A DNA stretch of 64,000 nt from Nitrobacter sp039808345. Its GTDB lineage: Bacteria > Pseudomonadota > Alphaproteobacteria > Rhizobiales > Xanthobacteraceae. Numbering within the stretch: the first letter of the stretch is position 1; each line of letters begins with the position of its first letter. The stretch spans positions 3,472,001 through 3,536,000 of the forward strand of contig NZ_CP181167.1 in NCBI RefSeq assembly GCF_047824785.1. Direction: 5' to 3'. The position numbers and the translations under genes were made by a program. Below, in pieces: positions 25,983 through 33,998 of this stretch. The notes under the pieces were generated by a model. That model did not search any database. It saw only the letters and a list, made by a program, of their open reading frames with translations, and was not told where the DNA came from.

Positions 25983-27302
25983 TTGGTTAAGGAGGCGCGC
26001 GGCTGTGACGCGGATACCGCGCTGGGTTGGTTGCTCGACCGGCTTCCGGATGATGAGCCGAAGATCGTTCTGGTCAATGGACCGAAGACCATCGCGAGAA
26101 TCCGATCGGAAGGGCGTGAGCCTCTTGTTGAGAGGTCGTTTCACGACAACGATAATCGGCCGCGCGTTGCCACCAACGCACCGGGCTCATCATTCAAGCG
26201 TTTCGTTCCTGGGCAGTTCGAAGTCGCCGAGTACTTGATCAAGGGTATCTTGCCCTTGCACGGCGTCGCATTTCTTGGCGGGCAGTACAACTCCGGCAAG
26301 ACCTTTTTTGCGATGGACGTCGGGATGCACCTCATCCACGGAGCGGAGTTCCTTGGACGTAAGACTAAGCCCAGCGCGGTACTATGGATTGCTGCGGAAG
26401 GCGCGGGCATCGTGGAGCAACGCATGGAGGCCGCGAGGCTTGCGAAGTTCGAGGCTTGCATTGGTGTAACTCACTTCCCGTTTCTTTGGAAAGAGCCGAA
26501 GCTGGAGAAGGACACCGATGCCATTCTCGCCAGCCTTGGCACCATGATCCGGGAAGCGAAGAACGAATGCGAACAGCATCACCCTGACCGGCCTCTGCGG
26601 CTTGTCGTGGTCGATACGTTGCCAGCCTATTTTTCGCTTAAGGATGAAAACGACAACGCTGAAGTCGCGACCTTCGTGGCGAAGCTGGGCAAAATCGCGC
26701 GAGATATGAATGTCCTGATCATGCCGATTCATCATGTCGGCAAGAACGCAGATGGCGGACTCCGGGGTGCAAGCGCATTAGGCGCTGGCGCGGACGCTGT
26801 GCTTGTCACTTTGGCGGATATCCATCCCACGACCGGGCAAGTAACTGGACCGCGCACCTTGTCACTCGCAAAGACTCGGGGCGGCGCACCCGGCCCGCTG
26901 ACAACATTCAGTATCAACGAGGTTGTGATCGGGGTTGATCGGGATGGCGAGGATATTCCGGTGGGTTATGTGCAGTACGCTCCTCTGGAAGCGAGCAGCA
27001 AGGGCAAGGGTAAGAGCAAGCCGCTGTCACGTGGCGACCGGTGTTTCTTCGCCGTACTCGACGAAACTATCCTGGCCCATGGTAAGGAACACCGGGTGCA
27101 TGGCGATGGCCCCGTGGTTCGCGCTGTATCCCGCGAAGTTGTGCGTAAGGAATTTGCCCGACGCTATGTCGAAGATGGTTCAGGCAATGCCGGCTCAGGC
27201 GAGCGCAGCGCATGGAAGCGGGCGTTCGATAATGCCATGACGGCAGGCAGCGTGGGGGGCGAGCAGTTCAATGTCGAGAATGCATTGATTTGGCGGGTAT
27301 AG
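25983..27302 (+). CDS. RepA-like AAA ATPase (AAA_25), N-terminally truncated
   Basis: 439 residues from a TTG, but homologous-looking sequence in the same frame extends upstream (KSIEDFGDGRKYTPIDL) to about 25890 with a stop at 25836, so the native start is lost. Walker A is GGQYNSGKTFFAMDVG, Walker B LRLVVVDTLPAYF, and VLIMPIHHVGKNADGGLRGA is the RecA-like sensor region. Such ATPases act as hexameric helicases for plasmids and islands. The fusion to integrase DNA just upstream indicates a deletion; expression and function are doubtful. The TAG stop is part of the first AGCGTCCC repeat. Confidence 0.7.
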   Translation: MVKEARGCDADTALGWLLDRLPDDEPKIVLVNGPKTIARIRSEGREPLVERSFHDNDNRPRVATNAPGSSFKRFVPGQFEVAEYLIKGILPLHGVAFLGGQYNSGKTFFAMDVGMHLIHGAEFLGRKTKPSAVLWIAAEGAGIVEQRMEAARLAKFEACIGVTHFPFLWKEPKLEKDTDAILASLGTMIREAKNECEQHHPDRPLRLVVVDTLPAYFSLKDENDNAEVATFVAKLGKIARDMNVLIMPIHHVGKNADGGLRGASALGAGADAVLVTLADIHPTTGQVTGPRTLSLAKTRGGAPGPLTTFSINEVVIGVDRDGEDIPVGYVQYAPLEASSKGKGKSKPLSRGDRCFFAVLDETILAHGKEHRVHGDGPVVRAVSREVVRKEFARRYVEDGSGNAGSGERSAWKRAFDNAMTAGSVGGEQFNVENALIWRV

Positions 27303-27517
27303 CGTCCCCGGTTTCGCGACGTTGGAGGGACGTGACGCGCCAGTGTATCTAATTGAATATATTTAATATTTAGCGTCCCCAAATCTATTGTCACTTTAGG
27401 GACGCTAGAGACGCTGGCAAAATCCGCACCCACCACCCCCTTTGGGGGTGGTGGGTAGGATGCCCAAAATAGCAAGCGTCGCAGCGTCCCTGGGTCCTAT
27501 AGGGGACGCTTTTTTGG
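27300..27517. repeat. Iteron-like AGCGTCCC block with AT-rich segment and hairpins
   Basis: AGCGTCCC occurs at 27301, 27372 and 27483, and its complement GGGACGCT at 27399 and 27503. The 27371/27407 and 27483/27510 pairs form inverted repeats; the second is followed by TTTTTT. An AT-only stretch (about 27349-27372) lies beside the second copy, and a GC-rich hairpin (CCCACCACCCCC / GGGGGTGGTGGG, 27429-27455) between. It may be the replication origin of the element or nested terminators. Confidence 0.5.
27483..27516 (+). terminator. Probable intrinsic terminator
   Basis: AGCGTCCC and GGGACGCT pair around a 12-base loop and run into GCTTTTTTGGG. It follows the truncated ATPase gene, 180 bases downstream of its stop. 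Confidence 0.55.
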
Positions 27518-27936
27518 GTCGCTAAAAAACTATATATATCAACTACTTAAAAAGTAGCGTGTCAATCGGCCCTTTAATTGCGGGTTGTTGTCAACTCTCT
27601 TTTTGAAGCCATTCGGCAAAGTGGTAACGCTCGGCCCGACGGAGCAGGTCCGGGTTGCGCAGACGGGGCGAGCGCGGCTGGTGGATCGATAGCCAACTCG
27701 TATAGTGGGCCGATTAGCTGTCACCTGGCTTCAATGCGATCAGTTGCCCGTCGCTGGGGTCATGGTCCTTTCCGAGGTCGCAAGCGCCTCATGATGATGT
27801 CCGGATCGGGCGCCTCATCGTTTGCAACGGGGTGCGGACGAGCCGCCACCAGCCGATTGACCGAGGTCACCACGACCACCGTCCCAGCGGGACATCGCCA
27901 GCCCGGCGGACCGGGCCAGGAACTTGCAAAATAAGG
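27518..27936. other. Gap between ATPase gene and IS110 with no gene seen
   Basis: About 420 bases. The frames in it (for example plus 27578-27934) are low-complexity and lack a ribosome site. It probably holds eroded island DNA and the right flank of the IS110 copy. No repeat family was recognised. Confidence 0.4.
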
Positions 27937-28962
27937 TCAGGCCGGCGCGTTGCCCCAGTCGAATGATGTGCCGTCGACCCAGATGCAGTGGAGGATGACA
28001 GCGATCTTGCGGGCGATAGCAACCTTTGCCTTTTTCATGCCGATCCGCTTCGCAAGTTTCATACCCCAGGCTTTGAGGGAGGACCATTTCTTTGTTCGAT
28101 AAAGCAGAACGGTCGCCGCCTCGTAAAGGTACGTTCGGAGGAGCCTGTCGCCCCATCGGGATATCTTGCCACTAGTGTCAGTCTCACCAGATTGGTTGCG
28201 CCGAGGTGTGAGGCCGAGATAGGCGCCGACTGTCGAGGCCGATCGGAAGCGAGACGGGTCATCGATCGTATGGCGGAACGTCAAGGCGGTGACCACGCCG
28301 ACACCAGGAACTGTCATCAGGCGACGCGTCGTCTCGTCCGACTTCGCCAATCGGCGGACCTCGTCGTCAAATTTGCTTTGCTGCTGGCAGATGAGTTCAT
28401 GAATCGACAAGAGCGGCGCGATCACGCTGAGGAGTTGATGATCTTCGCCCAATAGCTCGCCAACCTGGTTACGGAACTGTTGGCCAATGGCGCGAGGGAA
28501 TAGCAACCCACACTCCTTGATCAGACTGCGGACCTGGTTCTCGATATCCCGGCGTATGGACACAAGGCGGAATCGCGCCACGAGGATAGCTCGAACCTTC
28601 TGGCTCTTCTCACTCTTGATTTTGACTTCTCGAAACCAACCAACCCGCACCAGTTCGGCAAGGCCCCGAGCATCGTTCTGATCGCTTTTGTTCATGCGGA
28701 CCGATAGTGCTGCGTGTGCATGCCTTGCATCGATGCAAACGACGGGGAGTTCGACCCTACGAAGCTCATGCCAAAGCCAGCTCGCCATTGCGCCCGTCTC
28801 AAAGCCGATACGCTCCGCCAGTGGCGCATGTTTACGAAGTAACTTTGACAGATCTCCAGGATGAGACTTGGCCTTTCCTTCAAAAATTGCTTCACCCGTC
28901 TCATTGACTACGCAAACCGCAGTCTCTCTCTGCGAGACATCTAGCCCGACGTATTGCCGCAT
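27937..28962 (-). CDS. IS110-family transposase
   Basis: 341-residue DEDD transposase. The N-terminal RuvC-like domain starts MRQYVGLDVSQRETAVCVVN with the first acidic residue, followed by IGFETGAMASWLWHELR and RMNKSDQNDARGLAELVRVG. The C-terminal transposase_20 domain has LMTVPGVGVVTALTFRHTID and GAYLGLTPRRNQSGETDTSG with the conserved serine. The start at 28962 has GGAGG upstream; the longer frame to 29289 is not homologous. Appears intact. It lies directly beside the IS21 copy. Confidence 0.92.
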   Translation of the reverse strand: MRQYVGLDVSQRETAVCVVNETGEAIFEGKAKSHPGDLSKLLRKHAPLAERIGFETGAMASWLWHELRRVELPVVCIDARHAHAALSVRMNKSDQNDARGLAELVRVGWFREVKIKSEKSQKVRAILVARFRLVSIRRDIENQVRSLIKECGLLFPRAIGQQFRNQVGELLGEDHQLLSVIAPLLSIHELICQQQSKFDDEVRRLAKSDETTRRLMTVPGVGVVTALTFRHTIDDPSRFRSASTVGAYLGLTPRRNQSGETDTSGKISRWGDRLLRTYLYEAATVLLYRTKKWSSLKAWGMKLAKRIGMKKAKVAIARKIAVILHCIWVDGTSFDWGNAPA

Positions 28963-29036
28963 GACAGCTCCTCCGAATCGTTTGATTGCGAGAGGTAGAC
29001 GATAACGGAGCTCTCGTGCCCGAGCGCTGACCGCAA

Positions 29037-29900
29037 TTACGCCATCGTTCGCAAATTTGACCCCGTATCGGCGTTCAATTTTGACGCCTTTGCGCGGCGT
29101 GGTTTGATAGCGCTCGACTCGTCGGAGCTGGCCGGGATTGCGGAGACGAGGCGAGCGCGGGTGGCGTGATCGTCGTCGCGGCTTTTGAATCGCCAGCTGT
29201 CGTTGCCGGTCTCGACAATGTCGCAGTGGTGGGTGAGCCGGTCGAGCAGCGCGGTTGTCATCTTGGCGTCGCCGAACACGCTTGGCCATTCGCCAAAGGC
29301 GAGATTGGTTGTGACGACGATGGACGTGCGCTCGTAGAGCCTGCTGACGAGATGGAACAGGAGCTGGCCGCCGGATTGAGCGAACGGCAGGTAGCCGAGT
29401 TCGTCGAGGACGATGAAGTCCATCCTGGTCAGATGCTCGGCGATACGACCTTGTCGTCCGTTGCGGGTCTCGATCTCGAGGCGGTTGACGAGGTCGACCA
29501 CGTTGTAGAAGCGACCGCGGGCGCTGGAGCGGATGCAGCTTCTGGCGATTGCGATGGCCAGATGGGTCTTGCCGGTGCCGGTACCGCCGACGAGCACGGC
29601 GTTGCGTTGCTGGGCGATGAAGCCGCCGCCGGCGAGGTCGTTGACGAGCGTCTGGTTGATCGGCGTGCCGTCGAACTGGAAGTCGGCGAGATCCTTGGCC
29701 AGCGGCAGCTTGGCGATGGTGAGCTGGTACTTGATTGAGCGGGCCTGCTTCTCATTGATCTCGGCGTTGAGCAGGTCGCCGACAATGCGCTGGGGTTCAT
29801 GCTGGCGCTTGATGGCGGTCGCCATGATCTCGTCGAAGGCAGCTTTCATGCCATAGAGCTTCAACTCACCCATGAGGTCGAACAGTTGAGTACGTTCCAT
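29037..29900 (-). CDS. istB: IS21-family helper ATPase IstB
   Basis: 287 residues. AAA+ ATPase that assists the IstA transposase. LFDLMGELKLYGMKAAFDEI opens the protein, Walker A is VLVGGTGTGKTHLAIAIA, Walker B is DFIVLDELGYLPF, and TSIVVTTNLAFGEWPSVFGD and LLDRLTHHCDIVETG follow. The start overlaps the istA stop by one base (ATGA). The last residues run into the IS end. Intact. Confidence 0.93.
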   Translation of the reverse strand: MERTQLFDLMGELKLYGMKAAFDEIMATAIKRQHEPQRIVGDLLNAEINEKQARSIKYQLTIAKLPLAKDLADFQFDGTPINQTLVNDLAGGGFIAQQRNAVLVGGTGTGKTHLAIAIARSCIRSSARGRFYNVVDLVNRLEIETRNGRQGRIAEHLTRMDFIVLDELGYLPFAQSGGQLLFHLVSRLYERTSIVVTTNLAFGEWPSVFGDAKMTTALLDRLTHHCDIVETGNDSWRFKSRDDDHATRARLVSAIPASSDESSAIKPRRAKASKLNADTGSNLRTMA

Positions 29901-31497
29901 CAGATGGTTCTCCTAAGGCTGTCATAACGGGCACAGTCGGCGATCGGCGCATGGCGCAGGATCAGCGCCGCGGGAGTGAGGATGTTGGCTGGTGGAGCGG
30001 GTTCGCGTTGACGGGCCAGGATGTTGAGCACGACGTCAGCGGAATGAACGCCATGAGCGATCGCCTCGGCGCAGGCTGCTTCAACGGCCGGCAGACCATC
30101 GGTCAGCACCGCATTGAGGATGTCGACCATCTGCCGGTTGCCATCGTCGGTGCTGGCGAGCCTGCGCCGGATCCGTTCGATCGCGGCCGGCAGCACCCAG
30201 TCCTTGAAGGGAGCGCCGTTACGCAAGGCGCCGGGCTTGCGCGCGAGCACCGGCACATAGTGCCAGGGATCGTAGGTCGTCTCGCCGCGTGCGAAGGATC
30301 GCGGATGCTCCGCCACGATCCGTCCATCCTGACGGATTACGATGCGGTCGGCCTAGGCCTGAACCTCGACCGGGCGTCCGACGGCGCTGGCCGCGACCGA
30401 GTATTTGTTATTGTCGAAGCGTACCAAACAGGTCTTGGAGACAGACGCCGGCACCGCGTGGAAGCCGTCGAACCGGCCGGCATAGGGAACGAGCTTGGGG
30501 CGCTCGGCTTCGAACACGTCCCAGATCGTCTGATCGGCCAGTTCCGGATGGCGATGCGCCTTGGCGTAAGTGATGCATTTGTCGAGCAGCCAGACGTTTA
30601 GCTCGTCGAGGGTTTTGAATCGCAGCCGTGGTGTGAAGAAGCGTTCCCGGACCAGTCCGACCTGGTTCTCGACCTGGCCCTTCTCCCAGCCCGACGCCGG
30701 CGTGCAGGCAACCGGGTCAACCAGATAGTGGCTGCACATCTGCAGGAAGCGGCGATTGTAGCGGCGATCCTTGCCGACAAAGATCGCCTCCACCGCCGTC
30801 TTCATGTTGTCGTAGATGCCGAGGCTGCAGGTCCCTTTGAACAGCGCGAACGCCCGGTCATGGGCGTCGAACACCATCTCCTGCGTCTCGCGCGGATAGG
30901 CTCGCACGAACAGCATGCGGCTGTGGCACAGCCGGACATGAGCGACCTTCACGATCGCCGTCACGCCGTTGAGGAGAACGATCTCATGGCTCCAGTCGAA
31001 TTGGTAGGCTTCGCCCGCCGCAAAGCTCAACGGAACATAGGCCGCCGCGGTCGATTGCCCGCGCTCCTTGTTCCACCGCTTGGCGTAACGCCGCACGGCA
31101 TCGTAACCACCGTCATAGCCGCGGCCGCGAAGCTCTTCGAAAATCCGGATCAAGGTCAGTTGTTCGCGCGCGGATTTGGTCGCGTTCGCCGCCAGCAACA
31201 CATCGAGCTCAGATGCCCAGTGTCCAAGCTTGGGCCACGGCTGAACCTGCCGCTCGTACTCGAACGAGGTCTCTCCCGACCTCAGCACCTTCCGGACCGT
31301 GTTCCGGGACACCTTAAGGTCGCGGGCGATCGCCCTGATCGTCTTGCCCTTGATGAAGTGTTCGCGCCGTATCCGCGCAATCGTCTCCACGACCAGCATC
31401 TCCCACCACCTGCTTCGTTACAAAGCAGGCAGCGCAACAGACCAACCTTCAGGGGGTCAATTTTGGACGCCGAGCCCCCGGCTTAGAGGGTCAATAT
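29047..31497. mobile_element. IS21-family insertion sequence with imperfect terminal repeats
   Basis: The low-coordinate end (GCAAATTTGACCCC ... GGCGTTCAATTTTGACGCC, about 29050-29090) matches the complement of the high-coordinate end (GGTCAATTTTGGACGCCGAG ... GGGTCAATATTGC, about 31454-31495). This gives inverted, internally repeated ends typical of IS21. Exact ends and target duplication could not be fixed. Confidence 0.7.
29900..31399 (-). pseudogene. istA: IS21-family transposase istA, broken by an in-frame TAG
   Basis: The reading frame is continuous across 1500 bases except for a TAG at 30355-30353, which splits GRPVEVQA from ADRIVIRQDGRIVAEHPRSF; a single base change from a tyrosine codon would produce it. 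Upstream are an HTH (IRAIARDLKVSRNTVRKVL) and the DDE catalytic domain (YQFDWSHEIVLLNG, with ASGWEKGQVENQVG holding the Glu). The truncated 348-residue product keeps the DDE core but lacks the C-terminal domain, so this IS is probably inactive. Confidence 0.85.
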
Positions 31498-31789
31498 TGC
31501 AGGCCGAATGACAGACCGCGGATCGCGCGCAGCCATCATCATGCGACGAGCCAGTGCGCACATGCCAATTGCACTGACCAAAACAGGCATTCGATTAGCT
31601 TGCGGGTGACAGAGTCCGCATCAGCATAGGTTGGGGTTGGGGTTGGGGTTGGGGTTTGGCTTCAAACCCAACTCGAAGCAGGTTCAAAGTTTCGGTTATG
31701 GAACCGGGTTTTACCTCTGTCGTCAATGTTGCATTGCAGAGCAAAATCCCGGTCTCGACGTCGCGCAGAAATCCGCTATACTTCCCCGC
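31400..31789. other. IS21 end plus eroded DNA and four TTGGGG repeats
   Basis: After the IS21 end, the minus strand from 31590 reads MPVLVSAIGMCALARRMMMA and runs into the IS, possibly a gene truncated by its insertion. TTGGGG is repeated four times at 31631-31654. No complete gene is seen. Confidence 0.4.
31631..31654 (+). repeat. (TTGGGG)4 tandem repeat, possible G-quadruplex
   Basis: Four perfect TTGGGG units followed by TTTGG, 136 bases upstream of the start of the membrane protein gene. Four runs of four guanines on the coding strand can in principle fold as an intramolecular quadruplex. Confidence 0.8.
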
Positions 31790-32404
31790 ATGATCGAGCC
31801 AGCATCTGTCATGGCTTCGACAGCCTATGACTTATATTATCTGGTGAACGGCGAGCGCTACTTCTGGCGCAGCGCAGGTCATGGTGTGTCGCTGATCGAC
31901 GCGGGGTACGACTCCGGCGTCGCTTGGCGCGCTGCCAATGGCGAAATTGGCCGACAACTCTTAGCCAACGTTATCTCCGTGAATATGCGCGGCACGGATG
32001 GCCGGATTGACGCCAACAAGTGCCGCATCGATTTTCGTGGCGGTCGCTTTCTCGTCATCACCGACGCGGGCATCAACGGCAGGGCCGACCGTTTCCGTAC
32101 CCCCGTCTATCATAATTTCATCCGCGCGCTGCACAAACGCCTTGAGAACGCGCCGGAAGGCAGCATCCGTTTCACGGCTGGCGTCTCGCGAGCGTACCGC
32201 AACGCGATGCTGGCGCTCACCGCCATGGCGGGACTACTGTTCGTGGTGACGCCGGCGGTACTGGTGGTTGACTTCCATGAATGGCGCGCGCTCGGCCCAC
32301 TAACAGCCGGTGCTACATTCATCTGGCCGTTCTGGAAGAAGATCGGCACCAATCGACCACATGCCTACGACCCCCACCATCCGCCGGGCGAGCCGATGGA
32401 TTAG
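31790..32404 (+). CDS. Conserved membrane protein, unknown (204 aa)
   Basis: Starts MIEPASVMASTAYDLYYLVN; an internal ATG at 31811 (MASTAYDLYYL) is an alternative. The N-terminal 125 residues form a soluble domain (NGERYFWRSAGHGVSLIDAG, ISVNMRGTDGRIDANKCRID), then two hydrophobic helices (about 142-165 and 175-192) and a short His/Pro tail. No name is offered. A longer frame from 31631 would encode GLGLGLGFGF from the TTGGGG repeat and is unlikely. It is isolated in the island, between IS21 debris and a decayed region. Confidence 0.6.
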   Translation: MIEPASVMASTAYDLYYLVNGERYFWRSAGHGVSLIDAGYDSGVAWRAANGEIGRQLLANVISVNMRGTDGRIDANKCRIDFRGGRFLVITDAGINGRADRFRTPVYHNFIRALHKRLENAPEGSIRFTAGVSRAYRNAMLALTAMAGLLFVVTPAVLVVDFHEWRALGPLTAGATFIWPFWKKIGTNRPHAYDPHHPPGEPMD

Positions 32405-32610
32405 GTTGTATTGAGCGGGGCGCGGCGCGCCTGGCCTGCTTTGACTTTTAATCGCAGGCCAGATTGACAACCGGATGCGCTGGTTTCTGGCGGAGCCTGA
32501 AGCCGAGCAGCGGGGCTGTTGAGTGATTAGAGCAAGAGCGCAGGACAGCCACATCCGCGAACCAGAGGCGGCGCAGTGGGGATTGAGGAATCATCGACGC
32601 GGTTTGCAAA

Positions 32611-32838
32611 ATGAACAGTATCCCGTTTGACGGGACAGGCGGGCGCATCGAACACGACGGCCTGCGGTACGTCTATAAGTTTGCGGTACAGCTAGACGCG
32701 ACTCGATTTTGGGACCGCTTCGACGGGTGATGGCTTCGCAGCGAAGGGTTCATTTTTCCGGACCGTCCGAAAGGCTTACCGACACTTCGTGAGCATGTTG
32801 ATTTGAATCGATTTGGAAGGCGGCCGACCGGGAGATAA
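32611..32838 (+). pseudogene. Small conserved-looking ORF interrupted by TGA
   Basis: MNSIPFDGTGGRIEHDGLRY, VYKFAVQLDATRFWDRFDG, then TGA at 32728, then in the same frame WLRSEGFIFPDRPKGLPTLR to a TAA at 32836. The protein-like quality continues past the stop, so a nonsense change is the natural reading. No family name is assigned. Either a 39-residue truncated product or a dead gene. Confidence 0.5.
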
Positions 32839-32920
32839 TCAGTCCCGAAGCCGTGAATGGCGTGAGCTAAAACATTCAAGTAGCATCTGACGGGAACCGA
32901 TCCTACCTCGGGAGGCTCTA

Positions 32921-33004
32921 ATGATGTTGCTTAATCGGGTTCTCGTTGCTGGAGGCCTAGTCACGGTCTTTCTAATTTTCACCTTAAGTATGATTTACCG
33001 ATGA
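32921..33004 (+). CDS. Possible 27-residue single-pass membrane peptide
   Basis: MMLLNRVLVAGGLVTVFLIF continues to TLSMIYR and a TGA. Almost the whole peptide is one hydrophobic helix with a positive N-terminus. GGGAGG lies 5-6 bases upstream of the ATG, which is the main argument for it. It could equally be a remnant signal sequence. Confidence 0.3.
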   Translation: MMLLNRVLVAGGLVTVFLIFTLSMIYR

Positions 33005-33430
33005 AAGCCCTGCATGCGAAGTGATTTCAGAGCTTAAGCGTCTCTTGATCGTAACGCTTATCACGCTCGGGTCGCCGCCTGCATTTGCCATGCTCGTTCA
33101 CACTCTGACTCTATTCCGTTCTCAAAGAACAAATCAACGTCGCTAAGTTCAACCCGCGCGATTCCTAACAGTCAGTGAAGACACTACACCACCATCACCG
33201 CGCACTCGCAAATGCGATCGTGGGCCATGCGCCCAACTCCATCAACGGGGCGGGTGGACTTCCGTTGACGAAGCGCTCGGCTTTGCCAGAGCGCGCTTGA
33301 AGAATTGCGACGGCCCACCTCCACCGCTCTATTTTATAGAACTCCTGTTAGCAAGCTGACTCAAGTGAGATAATCGTCGTTGCTTTGCACACAACGCGCG
33401 ATCTGTTAAACCGCTCGTTCTACGATTGAA
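33005..33430. other. Lower-GC eroded island DNA
   Basis: No intact gene. A GTG frame at 33021-33146 gives ISELKRLLIVTLITLGSPPA, signal-peptide-like, but it ends after 41 residues, as if the mature part were lost. The rest shows no repeat or motif. Confidence 0.35.
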
Positions 33431-33438
33431 GGAGTGAG

Positions 33439-33618
33439 ATTTTTCCTAAGAGGAAGCCGGGTGTTCGTCGCGAGTGGACGAAGGACGACGTTCGCACTCT
33501 CAAGACACTCGTGAAGCAAAAGGCTGGCGTCGCGAAGATTGCAAAGACGTTGAAGCGAACACCAGGCGCAACGGCAGCCAAGGCGCATACGATGGGTGTT
33601 TCTCTCAGAATGCAGTAG
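33439..33618 (+). CDS. Small basic SANT/Myb-like protein with ATT as the only start
   Basis: The frame reads IFPKRKPGVRREWTKDDVRT, LKTLVKQKAGVAKIAKTLKR, TPGATAAKAHTMGVSLRMQ. Basic, with a helix-turn-helix-like middle; related small proteins are common in Rhizobiales as far as I recall. No ATG, GTG or TTG is available, yet GAAGGAG (33428-33434) sits 4 bases before an ATT at 33439. Either ATT is used, or the ATG has mutated and the gene is dying. Confidence 0.5.
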   Translation: MFPKRKPGVRREWTKDDVRTLKTLVKQKAGVAKIAKTLKRTPGATAAKAHTMGVSLRMQ

Positions 33619-33699
33619 TGATCGCTATCGCCCTGAGGTGGTGCCGGTTTCTGAGACAGGGGCATAAGGTGGATCGCCCGATGAAAAGGACGATCCGGT

Positions 33700-33981
33700 A
33701 TGAAGACACGCAGACGATTTACGGCTGAGTTCAAGGCCAAGGTTGCGCTTGAGGCGATCCGTGGCGAGCGGACGATTTCGGAACTGGCGACAAAGCACCA
33801 GCTTCATCCGAACCAGATTACGCAGTGGAAACGGCAGGCCATCGAGAACCTGGCCAAGACGTTCGACGACAAGGCTGCTGATGCGCAGGTCGGCCGGGAA
33901 GCCGAGGTGACCAAGCTGCACGCCAAGATTGGCCAGCTTGTCGTTGAGCGGGATTTTTTGGCCAAGGCCTTCGATCGCTGA
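33700..33981 (+). CDS. IS3-family transposase OrfA
   Basis: 93 residues. HTH_8 DNA-binding domain (RRFTAEFKAKVALEAIRGER, TISELATKHQLHPNQITQWK) and a coiled-coil tail (EVTKLHAKIGQLVVERDFL). A slippery GATTTTTTG at 33952-33960 lies near the 3' end; a -1 slip there enters the OrfB frame, which is open through the junction, giving the usual OrfAB transposase. Confidence 0.9.
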   Translation: MKTRRRFTAEFKAKVALEAIRGERTISELATKHQLHPNQITQWKRQAIENLAKTFDDKAADAQVGREAEVTKLHAKIGQLVVERDFLAKAFDR

Positions 33982-33998
33982 GCCTGGATCGGAGGAGA

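Noticed and set aside
27578..27934. 118-residue plus-strand frame before IS110
   Set aside because: Low complexity, no ribosome site, no recognisable domain.
31631..31654. Telomere of a linear replicon
   Set aside because: The TTGGGG units are only four, internal, and not next to a terminal hairpin or end.
32728..32730. TGA as a selenocysteine codon
   Set aside because: No Cys-type or Sec-type motif around it, no SECIS-like stem recognised, and the surroundings are decayed; a nonsense mutation is simpler.
33474..33728. 84-residue plus-strand frame across the IS3 left end
   Set aside because: Out of frame with the protein-like SANT-type ORF and continues through the IS terminal repeat; chance frame.
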